Assembly (NCBI RefSeq): GCF_023242365.1
Contig: NZ_JALLIX010000013.1
Span: forward strand, 62,001 to 126,000
Length of the DNA stretch: 64,000 nt
Direction of reading: 5' to 3'
Origin: Pseudomonas sp. MWU13-2100
GTDB taxonomy: Bacteria; Pseudomonadota; Gammaproteobacteria; Pseudomonadales; Pseudomonadaceae
Both the position numbers and the translations under genes were made by a program. Below the pieces are notes generated by a model. That model saw nothing but the letters and a program-made list of their open reading frames with translations, was not told the DNA's origin and ran no database searches. Positions 37,863 to 47,355 of this stretch are shown here, one piece after another (position 1 is the stretch's first letter; the number at the start of each line of letters is the position of its first letter).

Positions 37863-38056
37863 GCCGAGGACACCAGTTGGCCGCTGAAGAAGCCCCAACT
37901 GATCAAGGCCAGGGTGATCACGGCCAGCCCCACCCGGACGGTGAGGGCATGGACCAGGCGCTTGGAGTGCGCGTCGTCCTTCACCAGGAAGAACAGGCCG
38001 CTGAACAGGCTGGCCACCGTGGCCAACAGCATCAGGACAATCGCCGCTTTCAACAT
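37853..38056 (-). CDS. DUF2909 twin-transmembrane small protein, antisense-oriented within the cox cluster
   Basis: 67-residue membrane protein with two helices (LKAAIVLMLLATVASLFSGLFF and VGLAVITLALISWGFFSG) joined by a short charged loop KDDAHSKRLVHALTVR. This is the DUF2909 twin-TM type found in cytochrome oxidase clusters. It lies on the minus strand between coxC and the SURF1 gene, both on the plus strand. CGGAGTCTCACC precedes the start at 38056. A role in oxidase assembly or stability is suggested only by location. Confidence 0.88.
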   Translation of the reverse strand: MLKAAIVLMLLATVASLFSGLFFLVKDDAHSKRLVHALTVRVGLAVITLALISWGFFSGQLVSSAPW

Positions 38057-38127
38057 GGTGAGACTCCGGGGGAGATGCGCATGCAATTGAGTATAGCGAG
38101 TCGAATAACGGTCGCGGGGGTGCGGCC

Positions 38128-38874
38128 ATGAGGCGCTTCCAGCCTGGCATCGCGCCGACGCTGGTGGTGCTCGTGCTGCTGCCGTTGCTGGTCTGCCTGG
38201 GCTTCTGGCAGCTGAGTCGCAGCGAGCAGAAACGCGTGCTGCTGGAAAACCACGCCCAGCGCCGCACTTCCGAACCGGTGGCCGTCGACCAGTTGAAAGC
38301 CCTGCCCGATCCGGCCTTCCGGCGGGTACGGCTGAGCGGGCAGTTCGATGCCGAACACAGCTACCTGCTGGATAACCGTATGCGTGACGACCGGGTCGGG
38401 GTGGAGTTGTTGCAGCCGTTCCACGATGAGGCCAGCGGCCTGTGGTTGCTGGTCAACCGCGGCTGGTTGCCCTGGCCGGATCGGCGCACGCCGCCGGTGT
38501 TCGGCACCCCCACGCAACGGCTGGAGATCGGTGCCTGGGTGTATGTCTCGCCCGGCGCGACTTTCCAATTGGGCGCCGACCCGGCCAATGCGAACTGGCC
38601 ACGGCTGGTGACCGCGATCGACCCGGGCAAGCTCTGGGCCGAACTGGGACGCAGCGGTTTCAACTACGAGCTGCGTCAGGAGTCCGGTCCGGCGGCCTAC
38701 GAGGCCGGCTGGCCGGTGGTCTCCGAAGGCATGGGGCCGGAAAAACATGTGGCCTATGCCGTGCAGTGGTTCGCCATGGCACTGGCGCTGTTCGGTCTTT
38801 ATCTCTACCTCGGATGGCATAACGCAAGGGAGAAACACCATGGGAGCGGCCATGAATCCACTGAACACAGCTGA
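38128..38874 (+). CDS. SURF1 family cytochrome oxidase assembly protein
   Basis: 248-residue inner-membrane protein that helps deliver heme a to subunit I. It has an N-terminal helix (TLVVLVLLPLLVCLGFWQLSR), the SURF1 blocks RVRLSGQFD, YLLDNR and GWLLVNRGWLPW-like LLVNRGWLPWP, and a C-terminal helix YAVQWFAMALALFGLYLYLGW. The next gene starts 35 bp before its stop. Confidence 0.94.
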   Translation: MRRFQPGIAPTLVVLVLLPLLVCLGFWQLSRSEQKRVLLENHAQRRTSEPVAVDQLKALPDPAFRRVRLSGQFDAEHSYLLDNRMRDDRVGVELLQPFHDEASGLWLLVNRGWLPWPDRRTPPVFGTPTQRLEIGAWVYVSPGATFQLGADPANANWPRLVTAIDPGKLWAELGRSGFNYELRQESGPAAYEAGWPVVSEGMGPEKHVAYAVQWFAMALALFGLYLYLGWHNAREKHHGSGHESTEHS

Positions 38875-39433
38875 AGCCCCGACCCCGCCACGGCGCGGCC
38901 GCGGTCGCTGGCAACTGATCCTGATCCTGCTGGTGGTGATCGGCCCGATGATCCTGGCCACCGGGATGTACAAGTTGCAGTTCTGGGTGCCGGAGAGCCG
39001 CAGCTATCACGGCGAGTTGATCGGCAATGGGGAAAGCCGTGCCGATCTCGGCGTGCAGGCTGACGAACAGCACTGGCAGATGCTGGTGACGGCGCCGCAG
39101 GACTGTACGGCGGACTGCCAGCAACTGGTCTACCTGGCGCGGCAGGTCCAGATCGCCCTCGGCCGCGACGCTTCCCGGGCCAGGCATGCCCTGGCGACGG
39201 CGCAGCCCCTGGAGATCAGCTATGACGCCAAGCTCAAGCGCGAATACCCGCAGTTGCAACGCTACCCGCTGGATCTCGCGGCCTACAACCGGCAGGCCAA
39301 GGGCAACGGCGCGGCGCAACTGTGGATCGTCGACCCCCACGGCAACCTGGTGCTGCGCTACGACGCCGGGGTCAAGGGCAACGACCTGCTCAACGACCTG
39401 GTGCAACTGCTGAAACTGTCGAATATCGGATGA
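38840..39433 (+). CDS. Cytochrome oxidase-associated membrane protein (PA0111-like)
   Basis: 197-residue protein with one N-terminal helix (WQLILILLVVIGPMILATGMY) and a periplasmic part resembling a degraded thioredoxin/Sco-like fold: CTADCQQLVYLARQVQIALG recalls the Cys-x3-Cys of Sco proteins, and WIVDPHGNLVLRYD the later strand. It may therefore take part in copper or thiol handling for the oxidase, though this is inference from two motifs. AAGGGAGAAACACC precedes the ATG inside the end of the SURF1 gene (35-bp overlap). Usually annotated as hypothetical. Confidence 0.85.
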   Translation: MGAAMNPLNTAEAPTPPRRGRGRWQLILILLVVIGPMILATGMYKLQFWVPESRSYHGELIGNGESRADLGVQADEQHWQMLVTAPQDCTADCQQLVYLARQVQIALGRDASRARHALATAQPLEISYDAKLKREYPQLQRYPLDLAAYNRQAKGNGAAQLWIVDPHGNLVLRYDAGVKGNDLLNDLVQLLKLSNIG

Positions 39434-39443
39434 GGGCATCGTC

Positions 39444-40523
39444 ATGGCCAAACCTGGATTTCGCCTCGCGTTGTTCGCCACGCTGCTGGCGCTGATTGTC
39501 GTCCTGCTGGGCGCCTACACCCGCCTGACCCACGCCGGCCTGGGCTGCCCCGACTGGCCGGGCTGCTACGGCTTTATCAGCGTGCCCAAGGGCGAAGTCC
39601 AGCTAGCCCATGCCGAACTGCGTTTTCCCGATGCCCCGGTGGAAGCCCACAAGAGCTGGAACGAAATGGTCCATCGCTACTTTGCCGGGACCCTGGGGCT
39701 GCTGATCGTGCTGCTGGCCGCGCGCTCCTGGCATGAGCGTCGGCGTGATGGACAACCGCTGAAGTTGCCGCTGTTCCTGCTGGGCGTGGTGTTCGCCCAG
39801 GCGGCCTTCGGCATGTGGACGGTGACCCTCAAGCTCTGGCCCCAGGTGGTCACGGCGCATCTGCTCGGCGGCTTTGCCACCTTGAGCCTGCTGTTCCTGC
39901 TGACCTTGCGCCTGTCCGGCGTGCTGCCGGCGCTGGCGGTGCCACGGCGGTTGCAGCGCTGGGCCACGGCCGGGTTGCTGCTGGTGATTTTGCAGATCGC
40001 CCTCGGCGGTTGGGTCAGTTCCAATTATGCGGCGGTGGCCTGTATCGACCTGCCGACCTGCCATGGGCAATGGTGGCCGAACGCGGACTTCGCCAACGGT
40101 TTTCACCTGACCCAGCATATCGGCCCCAACTACCTGGGCGGCCAGCTCGACAGCGATGCGCGCACGGCGATCCACCTGACCCACCGCGTCGGCGCCCTGC
40201 TGGTGACCCTGGTGTTGCTGGGCCTGGCCTGGCAACTGCGGGCGGTGGGCATGACCCGGCTCGCCGGGCTGCTGTTGCTGGCGCTGGCGGCGCAGATCAG
40301 CCTGGGCCTGAGCAATGTCTACTTTCATCTGCCGCTGCCGGTGGCGGTGGCGCACAATGCCGGCGGCGCGGCGTTGTTGCTGACGTTGGTGTTGGTCAAT
40401 TACCACGCGCGCACCGCGCTGGTCCGGGTGCGCGCGCAAGCGCCGGCACGCTGGCGTCTGAGTCCGATCAAAGCGGTCCATGCGCCCATCACGATCAAGG
40501 GAGAAATGCCGTGGCGACTGTAA
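39444..40523 (+). CDS. ctaA: Heme A synthase CtaA (COX15)
   Basis: Converts heme O to heme A by oxidising its C8 methyl group. The 359-residue, eight-helix protein has the conserved histidines in [34 protein letters not shown] and [11 protein letters not shown], plus cysteine pairs in the periplasmic loops ([10 protein letters not shown] and ACIDLPTC). The C-terminal end overlaps ctaB by 13 bp. Confidence 0.95.
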   Translation: MAKPGFRLALFATLLALIVVLLGAYTRLTHAGLGCPDWPGCYGFISVPKGEVQLAHAELRFPDAPVEAHKSWNEMVHRYFAGTLGLLIVLLAARSWHERRRDGQPLKLPLFLLGVVFAQAAFGMWTVTLKLWPQVVTAHLLGGFATLSLLFLLTLRLSGVLPALAVPRRLQRWATAGLLLVILQIALGGWVSSNYAAVACIDLPTCHGQWWPNADFANGFHLTQHIGPNYLGGQLDSDARTAIHLTHRVGALLVTLVLLGLAWQLRAVGMTRLAGLLLLALAAQISLGLSNVYFHLPLPVAVAHNAGGAALLLTLVLVNYHARTALVRVRAQAPARWRLSPIKAVHAPITIKGEMPWRL

Positions 40524-41410
40524 TCGGTGAGCGTCAGGCCCAGGCCCTGTGGCGCGACTACCTGGAACTGACCAAACCCAAGGTGGTGGTGCTGATGCTG
40601 ATCACCTCGCTGGTGGGCATGTTTCTCGCAACCCGTGCCGGCGTACCCTGGACCGTGCTGGTGTTCGGCAACCTGGGCATCGGCCTGTGTGCCGGCGGCG
40701 CGGCGGTGGTCAACCATGTGGTGGATCGGCGCATCGATGCGCTGATGGCCCGCACCCACAAACGACCGCTGGCCCAGGGCCGGGTATCGCCGACGGCGGC
40801 GTTGAGCTTCGCCCTGCTCCTCGCCGTGCTCGGGCAGGCCTTGTTGCTGAGTTTCACCAACCCGCTGACGGCCTGGCTGACCCTGGCGTCCTTGCTCGGT
40901 TATGCGGTGATCTACACCGGCTTTCTCAAGCGTGCCACGCCGCAGAACATCGTCATCGGCGGCTTGGCCGGGGCGGCGCCACCGTTGCTCGGCTGGGTCG
41001 CGGCCACCGGCCATGTCAGCGCCGAACCGCTGTTGCTGGTACTGATCATTTTCGCCTGGACCCCGCCGCACTTCTGGGCCCTGGCCATCCACCGCAAGGA
41101 AGAGTACGCCAAGGCGGATATCCCGATGCTGCCGGTGACCCATGGCGAGCATTACACCAAGGTGCATATCCTGCTTTACACCTTTGTCCTGCTGGCGGTC
41201 AGCCTGCTGCCGTTCGTGATCCATATGAGCGGCCTGCTCTACCTGGTCTGCGCCACGCTGCTGGGGGCACGCTTCCTGCGCTGGGCGTGGGTGCTGTACC
41301 GTGGCAGTCAGCCGCATGCGGCGATCAACACCTTCAAGTACTCTATCTACTACTTGTTCCTGCTGTTTATCGCGCTGCTTGTCGATCACTATCTATTGTT
41401 GAATCTATGA
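40511..41410 (+). CDS. ctaB: Protoheme IX farnesyltransferase (heme O synthase)
   Basis: Adds a farnesyl group to heme B, giving heme O, the substrate of CtaA. The 299-residue UbiA-type prenyltransferase has [18 protein letters not shown], the first Asp-rich motif [20 protein letters not shown] and [17 protein letters not shown]. The GTG start at 40511 has AGGGAG seven bases upstream and lies inside the end of ctaA. The stop overlaps the Sco gene start (ATGA). Confidence 0.96.
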   Translation: MATVIGERQAQALWRDYLELTKPKVVVLMLITSLVGMFLATRAGVPWTVLVFGNLGIGLCAGGAAVVNHVVDRRIDALMARTHKRPLAQGRVSPTAALSFALLLAVLGQALLLSFTNPLTAWLTLASLLGYAVIYTGFLKRATPQNIVIGGLAGAAPPLLGWVAATGHVSAEPLLLVLIIFAWTPPHFWALAIHRKEEYAKADIPMLPVTHGEHYTKVHILLYTFVLLAVSLLPFVIHMSGLLYLVCATLLGARFLRWAWVLYRGSQPHAAINTFKYSIYYLFLLFIALLVDHYLLLNL

Positions 41411-42042
41411 CTCGAGTTCAGAAAACCGTTTTTATTCTCGTCGCCGTGGTGGCCCTGGTCCTGGGCCTGACGGTCAACAAGGTGATCCATAACCAGCGCC
41501 AGGGCGAGCCCACGGCGATGATCGATGCCGGGATCATCCTGCTGCCCCAGAGCCGTTCGCTGCCCGGGGTGAAGATGACCGACCAGAACGGCCAGCCGGT
41601 GCAGGTCGACGAGCTCAAGGGCAAATGGAGCCTGCTGTTCTTCGGCTACACCTTCTGCCCGGACATCTGCCCGACTACCCTGGCCCAGCTGCGCCAGATC
41701 AAGAGCGAGTTGCCCAAGGACGTGGTGGGGCAGTTGCAGGTGATCCTGGTCAGCGTCGACCCGAACCGCGATACACCGCAACAGCTCAAGCAGTACCTGG
41801 GTTACTTCGATCCGGATTTCCAGGGGCTGACGGCGGGTTCGATCGACGACCTGCAGAAGGTCGCCAATGCGCTGAGCATTCCGTTTATTCCGGCGGACAC
41901 CAGCAAGCCCAACTACACCGTCGACCATAGCGGCAACCTGGCGATCGTCGGGCCGGACGGTACCCAGCGCGGTTTTATTCGCGCGCCGTTGAACAACCAG
42001 AAGCTGGTGGCGCAGTTGCCGGATTTGCTCAAGCGCAAATAA
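41407..42042 (+). CDS. Sco1/SenC family copper chaperone
   Basis: Membrane-anchored thioredoxin-fold protein that delivers copper to or reduces the CuA site of subunit II. The 211-residue product has an N-terminal helix ([18 protein letters not shown]), the copper motif CPDICP in [15 protein letters not shown], and the distal histidine in YTVDHSGN. It is the last gene of the oxidase cluster and overlaps ctaB by 4 bp. Confidence 0.95.
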   Translation: MTRVQKTVFILVAVVALVLGLTVNKVIHNQRQGEPTAMIDAGIILLPQSRSLPGVKMTDQNGQPVQVDELKGKWSLLFFGYTFCPDICPTTLAQLRQIKSELPKDVVGQLQVILVSVDPNRDTPQQLKQYLGYFDPDFQGLTAGSIDDLQKVANALSIPFIPADTSKPNYTVDHSGNLAIVGPDGTQRGFIRAPLNNQKLVAQLPDLLKRK

Positions 42043-42049
42043 CCGGCTT

Positions 42050-42200
42050 TTGTGGCGAGCGGGCTTGTCGGAACGCCGCACCGCCGCGCTCGGCTGTGCA
42101 GCAGTCGCAAAACCGGCTACCTCGATTTACCTGGTGCACTGGATTCGCCGGTTTCAGGGCCGCTTCGCGGCCCAGCGCGGGCAAGCCCGCTCGCCACAAG
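42050..42200. repeat. REP-like element, GCGAGCGGGCTTGTCGG family
   Basis: Left arm TGTGGCGAGCGGGCTTGTCG and right arm GGGCAAGCCCGCTCGCCACA. It is the same family and similar length as 1996-2131, with matching inner sequence (GGAACGCCGCACCGCCG). It lies between the convergent Sco and VOC genes. Confidence 0.82.
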
Positions 42201-42268
42201 ACAGCACTCCGATTCAAATTTCCTTAGCTGAACGGGATTAGGGCGAGCCGGCTCCACAATGACGGAGG

Positions 42269-42694
42269 TTACTTGGCGAACATCTGCCCGATATCCTTGA
42301 AGGCCTTGAACTCCAGGGCATTGCCGCACGGGTCGAACAGGAACATGGTCGCCTGTTCGCCAACCTGGCCCTTGAAGCGCACGTAGGGTTCGATCACGAA
42401 CCGGGTGCCTTTCTCCTTCAGGCGCTCAGCCAGCGCCTCCCAGGTTGCCCATTCCAGCACCACGCCGAAATGCGGCACCGGCACGTCGTGGCCGTCCACC
42501 GGGTTGCTCAGCGCCTGTTCCTGGGCCGCACTCTTGGCCTGATAGTGAATCACCAGTTGGTGGCCGAAGAAGTCGAAGTCCACCCAGTGATCGCTGCTGC
42601 GTCCTTCCGGACAGGCAAAAACATCACCGTAGAAATGTCGGGCCGCGGCCAGGTCATGGACCGGGATTGCCAAGTGAAACGGTGAAAGCGCCAT
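42269..42694 (-). CDS. VOC (glyoxalase/dioxygenase superfamily) protein
   Basis: 141-residue protein with two beta-alpha-beta-beta-beta modules. It starts [20 protein letters not shown], has metal-ligand-like residues His7 region, HFGVVLEW and the C-terminal [15 protein letters not shown] (Glu ligand). Substrate unknown. It is divergent from the LysR gene 107 bp away, so that regulator may control it; this is context only. Confidence 0.88.
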   Translation of the reverse strand: MALSPFHLAIPVHDLAAARHFYGDVFACPEGRSSDHWVDFDFFGHQLVIHYQAKSAAQEQALSNPVDGHDVPVPHFGVVLEWATWEALAERLKEKGTRFVIEPYVRFKGQVGEQATMFLFDPCGNALEFKAFKDIGQMFAK

Positions 42695-42801
42695 ATCGGA
42701 TACCAGGCTGGGGGATGAAGCCCTCAGTGTAGCGATGATTATTTTGCTGGAAAGCGCATATTCTTGCTCCCGAGCCCGACTATTTTTGCTAGGTGAGCCC
42801 C

Positions 42802-43659
42802 ATGCTCCGTGAACTCAAGACCTTTATCCGCGTCGCCCGCGAAGGCACCTTTGTCGCCGCCGGCCAGCAGGTGGGGCTGACGCAGTCGGCAGTCAGCGCG
42901 CAAATGCGCGTGCTGGAGCAGAACCTCGGGGTGCGCCTGTTCGACCGCAGCGGGCGGGCCGCCGTGCTGAATGCGGCGGGGCGCCATGCGTTGCCCCTGG
43001 CCGAGCAGATCCTCGCCTTGTACGGGCAGATGGCCCTGTCGACGAGCGCCGCCGAATGGCAGGGTGAGCTGCGCATCGGCGCCATTGCCACGGTGCAGAC
43101 GGGTTTGTTGCCCCAGGCCCTGCCGCGCTTTCGCCAGGCGGCGCCGCGGGTGGAGTTGAAGCTGGTGCCGGGCGTTTCCCTCAATTTGTTGAGCCAGGTG
43201 GATGCCGGTGAGCTGGACCTGGCGCTGTTGATCAAGCCGCCGTTCGAGTTGCCCAAGGAGCTGCTGGAGATTGCCCTGGCCAGCGAGCCCTTTGTGCTGA
43301 TCGCGCCGCTACACCTGCCGGGTGATGACCCGCTGCAATTGCTCGCCGAACAGCCGTTCGTGCGGTATGACCGGGCATCCTTTGGTGGGCGCTTGGTCAG
43401 TCAGTTTCTGCGCGAGCAGCGGATACAGGTACGCGATGCGCTGGAACTGGATGAGCTCGAAGCGATTGCGCGGATGGTGGAGTGCGGACTGGGGGTGTCG
43501 CTGGTGCCCCGGGCGGGGCTGTGGTTGCAGCGGGCGGATCAGTTGCGGGTGATCGAGCTGGGCGAGCTGACGTTTGAACGCCAGTTGATCGCGGTGTTGC
43601 GTCGTGCCCAGCGGCAACCGGCGCTGGATTGCCTGCTGGAGTGCCTGGGCGGGTGCTGA
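42802..43659 (+). CDS. LysR-type transcriptional regulator
   Basis: 285-residue regulator with the helix-turn-helix at about residues 3-60 ([20 protein letters not shown], then [17 protein letters not shown]) and a substrate-binding-like domain from about residue 85. The ATG at 42802 follows AGGTG; a GTG at 42793 is in frame but lies within that site. Target unknown; the divergent VOC gene is the first candidate. Confidence 0.9.
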   Translation: MLRELKTFIRVAREGTFVAAGQQVGLTQSAVSAQMRVLEQNLGVRLFDRSGRAAVLNAAGRHALPLAEQILALYGQMALSTSAAEWQGELRIGAIATVQTGLLPQALPRFRQAAPRVELKLVPGVSLNLLSQVDAGELDLALLIKPPFELPKELLEIALASEPFVLIAPLHLPGDDPLQLLAEQPFVRYDRASFGGRLVSQFLREQRIQVRDALELDELEAIARMVECGLGVSLVPRAGLWLQRADQLRVIELGELTFERQLIAVLRRAQRQPALDCLLECLGGC

Positions 43660-43699
43660 GAGCTCCCAGGGAGTCGGCGGGAGTCATGTGTGGATGTAC

Positions 43700-43788
43700 T
43701 GTGGGAGCGGAGCTTGCCCGCGAAGAGGCTCTCAAGGACGCCAAAAGCTTCGCGGGCAAGCTCCGCTCCCACACAAGCTCCGCTCTCA
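43700..43788. repeat. REP-like element with partial tandem copy at right end
   Basis: GTGGGAGCGGAGCTTGCCCG pairs with CGGGCAAGCTCCGCTCCCAC. A second, truncated copy of the 17-mer end (CAAGCTCCGCTCTCA) follows. It lies between convergent LysR and metQ genes. Confidence 0.82.
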
Positions 43789-43805
43789 AGGAGATCGAGC
43801 CGACT

Positions 43806-44579
43806 TTAGAACGCCGGGACGATCGCGCCCTTGTACTTCTCGAGGATGAAGGCTTTCACTTCCGGGCTGTGCAGCGCCGCGACCAGCTTCTTCATGGCGT
43901 CCGAATCCTTGTCGTCCTCGCGGGCTACCAGGATGTTCACGTACGGTGAGTCGCTACCCTCGATGATCAGCGCGTCCTTGGAGGGGTCCAGCTTGGCTTC
44001 CAGGGCGTAGTTGGTGTTGATCAGGGCCAGATCGACCTGGGTCAGCACGCGCGGCAGGGTGGCGGCTTCCAGTTCGCGGATCTTCAGGTCCTTGGTGTTC
44101 TCGACGATGTCTTTCGGCGTCGACAGGATGTTGTTGGCGTCCTTCAACTTGATCAGACCGGCTTTCTGCAGCAGCAACAGGGCACGGCCGCCGTTGGTGG
44201 CGTCGTTCGGGATCACCACATTGGCGCCGCCCGGCAGGTCGGCGAGTTTCTTGTACTTGCTGGAGTAGGCGCCCAGCGGCTCCACGTGCACGCCGGCAAC
44301 GCTGACCAGGTGGGTGCCCTTGGCCTTGTTGAACTCATCCAGGTACGGCTGGTGCTGGAAGAAGTTGGCGTCCAGGTGCTTCTCGGACACTTGCACGTTC
44401 GGTTGCACGTAGTCGGTGAAGACCTTGACCTTCAGGTCCACGCCTTCCTTGGCCAGGACGGGTTTGACGAACTCGAGGATTTCCGCGTGGGGCACCGGCG
44501 TGGCGGCCACGGTCAGGGTCTCTGCGGCGTGGGCCGAGAAGGCCGCAACGGCGGCAAGGGCAGCGATCAGTTTTTTCAT
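43806..44579 (-). CDS. metQ: D-methionine-binding lipoprotein-like protein MetQ
   Basis: Periplasmic methionine-binding protein of the MetNIQ importer. The 257-residue NlpA-family product has a signal peptide (MKKLIAALAAVAAFSAHA) without a lipobox cysteine, so it is likely soluble rather than lipid-anchored. Core blocks are TPVPHAEILEFVKPVL, FQHQPYLDEFN, VIPNDATNGGRALLLLQ and ALINTNYAL. The longer frame to 44723 is antisense to nothing useful and lacks a ribosome site. It is separated from metI by 79 bp. Confidence 0.94.
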   Translation of the reverse strand: MKKLIAALAAVAAFSAHAAETLTVAATPVPHAEILEFVKPVLAKEGVDLKVKVFTDYVQPNVQVSEKHLDANFFQHQPYLDEFNKAKGTHLVSVAGVHVEPLGAYSSKYKKLADLPGGANVVIPNDATNGGRALLLLQKAGLIKLKDANNILSTPKDIVENTKDLKIRELEAATLPRVLTQVDLALINTNYALEAKLDPSKDALIIEGSDSPYVNILVAREDDKDSDAMKKLVAALHSPEVKAFILEKYKGAIVPAF

Positions 44580-44658
44580 CGAACGACTCCATGTGAGGGG
44601 CGCCGGATCAGGCGCTTGCCGACCTTGGGCCGGCTGATTAAGTTGTATAAAGCGAAAT

Positions 44659-45333
44659 TTATTTGCGGGAGAAGTGCACCACCAACCGGTCGCCGATGCT
44701 CTGCAGCACTTGCACCAGGACAATCAGCATGACCACCGTGACCACCATGACATCGGTCTGGAAGCGCTGGTAACCATAGCGGATCGCCAGGTCGCCGAGA
44801 CCGCCGGCACCGACCACGCCGGCCATGGCGGTATAGCTCACCAGGGTAATCGCGGTCACGGTAATCGCCGCGAGTATGCCCGGGCGGGCTTCCGGTAACA
44901 GCGCATTCAGGATGATCTGGCGGGTGGTCGCGCCCATCGCCTGGGTCGCCTCGATAATGCCCCGGTCCACCTCGCGCAGTGCGGTTTCCACCAGTCGGGC
45001 GAAGAACGGCGCGGCGCCTATCACCAGCGGCGGAATGGCCCCGGCCACACCCAGGGAGGTGCCGGTGAGGAGCACGGTGAACGGAATCATCACGATCAGC
45101 AGGATGATGAACGGCAGCGAGCGCACCACGTTCACCACGAAGGCCAGGATTGCGTAGGTGGCCTTCTGTTCCAGCAACTGGCGCGGGCTGCAGAGGAACA
45201 GCAGGATCCCCAGCGGCAGGCCGAGCAGGATGGTGAACACCAGCGAGGTGCCGAGCATCAGCAGGGTGTCGCCGGTGGCTTCCCAGATATCGGCCCAGTC
45301 GACGTTGGCGAAGAAATTCAGAAACAGGTCCAT
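44659..45333 (-). CDS. metI: Methionine ABC transporter permease MetI
   Basis: 224-residue inner-membrane permease with five helices and the EAA-type coupling loop (EATQAMGATTRQIILNALLPEA). MetI-family start DIWEATGDTLLMLGTSL is present. The ATG shares a base with the metN stop (TGATG). Confidence 0.95.
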   Translation of the reverse strand: MDLFLNFFANVDWADIWEATGDTLLMLGTSLVFTILLGLPLGILLFLCSPRQLLEQKATYAILAFVVNVVRSLPFIILLIVMIPFTVLLTGTSLGVAGAIPPLVIGAAPFFARLVETALREVDRGIIEATQAMGATTRQIILNALLPEARPGILAAITVTAITLVSYTAMAGVVGAGGLGDLAIRYGYQRFQTDVMVVTVVMLIVLVQVLQSIGDRLVVHFSRK

Positions 45334-46340
45334 CAGCGCAGTACCTCCATATGGACGTCGGCGGCGGTGAAGCGCGCGAAGGCGGCCTCCATGTCGCCAC
45401 CGGTAACGGCGAGCGTCAGTTGCCCATAAGGGGTGTCCTTGATGCGGTCAATGCGCCCGGCGAGGATGCTGTAGTCCACGCCGGTTTCACGGGCGACGGT
45501 GCCCAGCAGCGGCGCGTAGGTGGCGTCGCCCTGGAAGGTCAGGCGCACGATGCGCCCCGGCACATGGGCGAAATCGTCGCGCTGCTCGCTTTCGTCGATC
45601 TGCTCGTCTTCCTGCACGAAACGACGGGTGGTCGGGTGCTTGGGGTGCAGGAACACCTCGGCCACGGGGCCTTGCTCGACGATCACGCCGGCATCCATCA
45701 CCCCGACCACGTCGCAGACCCGGCGGATCACGTCCATTTCATGGGTGATCAGCACGATGGTCAACTTCAGCTCGCGATTGATCTCGGCCAGCAGTTGCAG
45801 GACCGACGCGGTGGTTTGCGGGTCGAGGGCGCTGGTGGCCTCGTCGCACAGCAGGATCTTCGGCTTGGTCGCCAGGGCGCGGGCAATGCCGACCCGCTGC
45901 TTCTGGCCGCCGGACAACTGGGCCGGGTACTTTTTCGCGTGGTCGGACAGGCCGACCCGCTGCAAGAGTTCCGCGACGCGCAGGTCGATCTCGCGACGCG
46001 ACAGCTCGCCGGCCAGGGTCAGCGGCAACGCGACGTTGTCGGCCACGGTCTTGGAGGCCAGCAGGTTGAAGTGCTGGAAGATCATCCCGACCTGTTGGCG
46101 GAAACGCCGCAGGCCATTGGCGTCGAGCGCCGTGACCTCTTCGTCGTCGACGATGATCTGGCCGCCGCTGGGGGCTTCCAGGCGATTGATCAGACGCAGC
46201 AGGGTACTTTTTCCCGCGCCGGAATGACCGATCAGGCCGAACACCTGGCCATTCTCAACCCGCAGGTTGGTGGGGTGCAGGGCGGGAATATCCTTACCGG
46301 CGACCCGGTAGGTTTTATGGACGTTATGAAACTCGATCAC
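45333..46340 (-). CDS. metN: Methionine ABC transporter ATP-binding protein MetN
   Basis: 335-residue ATPase powering methionine import. It has the Walker [10 protein letters not shown], signature [15 protein letters not shown] and Walker [15 protein letters not shown]-terminal NIL/ACT-like domain (about residues 260-335) in the family binds methionine and inhibits transport when the pool is full. It is the first gene of metNIQ. No SAM riboswitch or MetJ-type box was recognised in the upstream 150 bp. Confidence 0.96.
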   Translation of the reverse strand: MIEFHNVHKTYRVAGKDIPALHPTNLRVENGQVFGLIGHSGAGKSTLLRLINRLEAPSGGQIIVDDEEVTALDANGLRRFRQQVGMIFQHFNLLASKTVADNVALPLTLAGELSRREIDLRVAELLQRVGLSDHAKKYPAQLSGGQKQRVGIARALATKPKILLCDEATSALDPQTTASVLQLLAEINRELKLTIVLITHEMDVIRRVCDVVGVMDAGVIVEQGPVAEVFLHPKHPTTRRFVQEDEQIDESEQRDDFAHVPGRIVRLTFQGDATYAPLLGTVARETGVDYSILAGRIDRIKDTPYGQLTLAVTGGDMEAAFARFTAADVHMEVLR

Positions 46341-46488
46341 GTAGCGAACCTTGTGGGGCGCAATGGAAAAGGTCAGCGGTTAGCCGGGCGGGCATTTTAG
46401 CCTGTCTGTATAGAGGTATTTAGCATTTATTTCGCATAAAACCTTTCAAATAGACATAAGCCGACCTATGGTCACAAACCCATAACCA

Positions 46489-46588
46489 CTGTGGAGCCGG
46501 CTTGCCGGTGATGACTTCCACACGTTCGATGCAAGACTTACAGGCCTCATCGCTGCGGTGCGGCGTCCCGACAAGCCAGCTCCTACAG
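46489..46588. repeat. REP-like element, GTRGGAGCCGGCTTGCCGG family
   Basis: The CTGTGGAGCCGGCTTGCCGG arm is opposed to the GACAAGCCAGCTCCTACAG arm, with an inner GATGAC...TCATCG dyad. It lies downstream of the PA5502-like lipoprotein gene and upstream of metN. Confidence 0.75.
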
Positions 46589-46601
46589 AAGATCGTCGGC
46601 G

Positions 46602-47318
46602 TTACGGCTTGCGTGGAGTCAACACCACCTGCGCCTTCACCTGTCGGTCGATCTGCTTGTCGATCTTCAGCTCGAAATCAGCATCGAGTTTTTTCACCCG
46701 CTTTTCCAGCAGGGTCGCCAGCCATGGGTAATCCTGGGTGCGCGGCACCTGGAAGGTCACCGTGCACTGGTAATTGACCACGTCCGCCGCCAGCGCATCC
46801 ATCTGTTTGCGCAGTTGCGCAACGTCCTGGATGTTCAGGGCAATCGTGCTGCTCTCGGCACTCGGATCGATCAAGCGCGCCGCCGGCTTGGCTTCGGCCG
46901 CCTTGAGCGCCGCCTCGGCCTTTTCCAGTTCGGCCTTGCGCGCCTGGGCAATCGCGCCGTTGACCTCGCCGGTCAGGGCCGGCGCCTTGGGCATCAGCGC
47001 CCGGGCACGGCTCAAGGCCGTGGCGGCGGCGTTGACGTCGCCTTTTTGCAGCACGATCTGGCTGCGTTGCAGATAGGCTTCGGCCAGTTGCCGTTGGTAG
47101 GTCACCCACTGGGGATCGTCCGGCGACTGTGTCTGCAAGGCACCCAATTGGTCCTCGGCAGTGGCCAGTTCATTGCTGCTGATGCTCTGCTCCAGCGCGG
47201 CGATGGCCGCGACCCGGGCGTCGGGCACCGTGGTGTCCACCGGCGGGGTGCTCTGGCAGGCGCCCAGCAGCAGGGAAAATGCGACAAGGAGCAGATAACG
47301 GGAGGCGAACGGCTTCAT
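46602..47318 (-). CDS. Hypothetical lipoprotein (PA5502-like)
   Basis: 238-residue lipoprotein with lipobox LLLGAC (Cys21). The mature part is mostly helical. The segment at about residues 38-150 looks TPR-like (ALEQSISSNELATAEDQLGAL, split by prolines). It is followed by an Ala/Lys/Glu-rich coiled region and a final beta-rich stretch with KIDKQIDRQVKAQVVLTP. No enzyme motif. It follows znuB on the same strand after 37 bp, in a conserved order, but a link to zinc uptake is not shown. Confidence 0.82.
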   Translation of the reverse strand: MKPFASRYLLLVAFSLLLGACQSTPPVDTTVPDARVAAIAALEQSISSNELATAEDQLGALQTQSPDDPQWVTYQRQLAEAYLQRSQIVLQKGDVNAAATALSRARALMPKAPALTGEVNGAIAQARKAELEKAEAALKAAEAKPAARLIDPSAESSTIALNIQDVAQLRKQMDALAADVVNYQCTVTFQVPRTQDYPWLATLLEKRVKKLDADFELKIDKQIDRQVKAQVVLTPRKP

Positions 47319-47355
47319 TCCTGCGACTCTCTAATTGCGCAAAAAACGAGCAAGT

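Noticed and set aside
36309..38267. 652-codon open frame on the minus strand
   Set aside because: Antisense to ctaG, coxC and part of SURF1. Only the small DUF2909 gene in another frame is supported on this strand.
46341..46488. SAM riboswitch or Met-box before metN
   Set aside because: No conserved riboswitch core or palindromic box could be recognised by eye; a covariance-model search would be needed.
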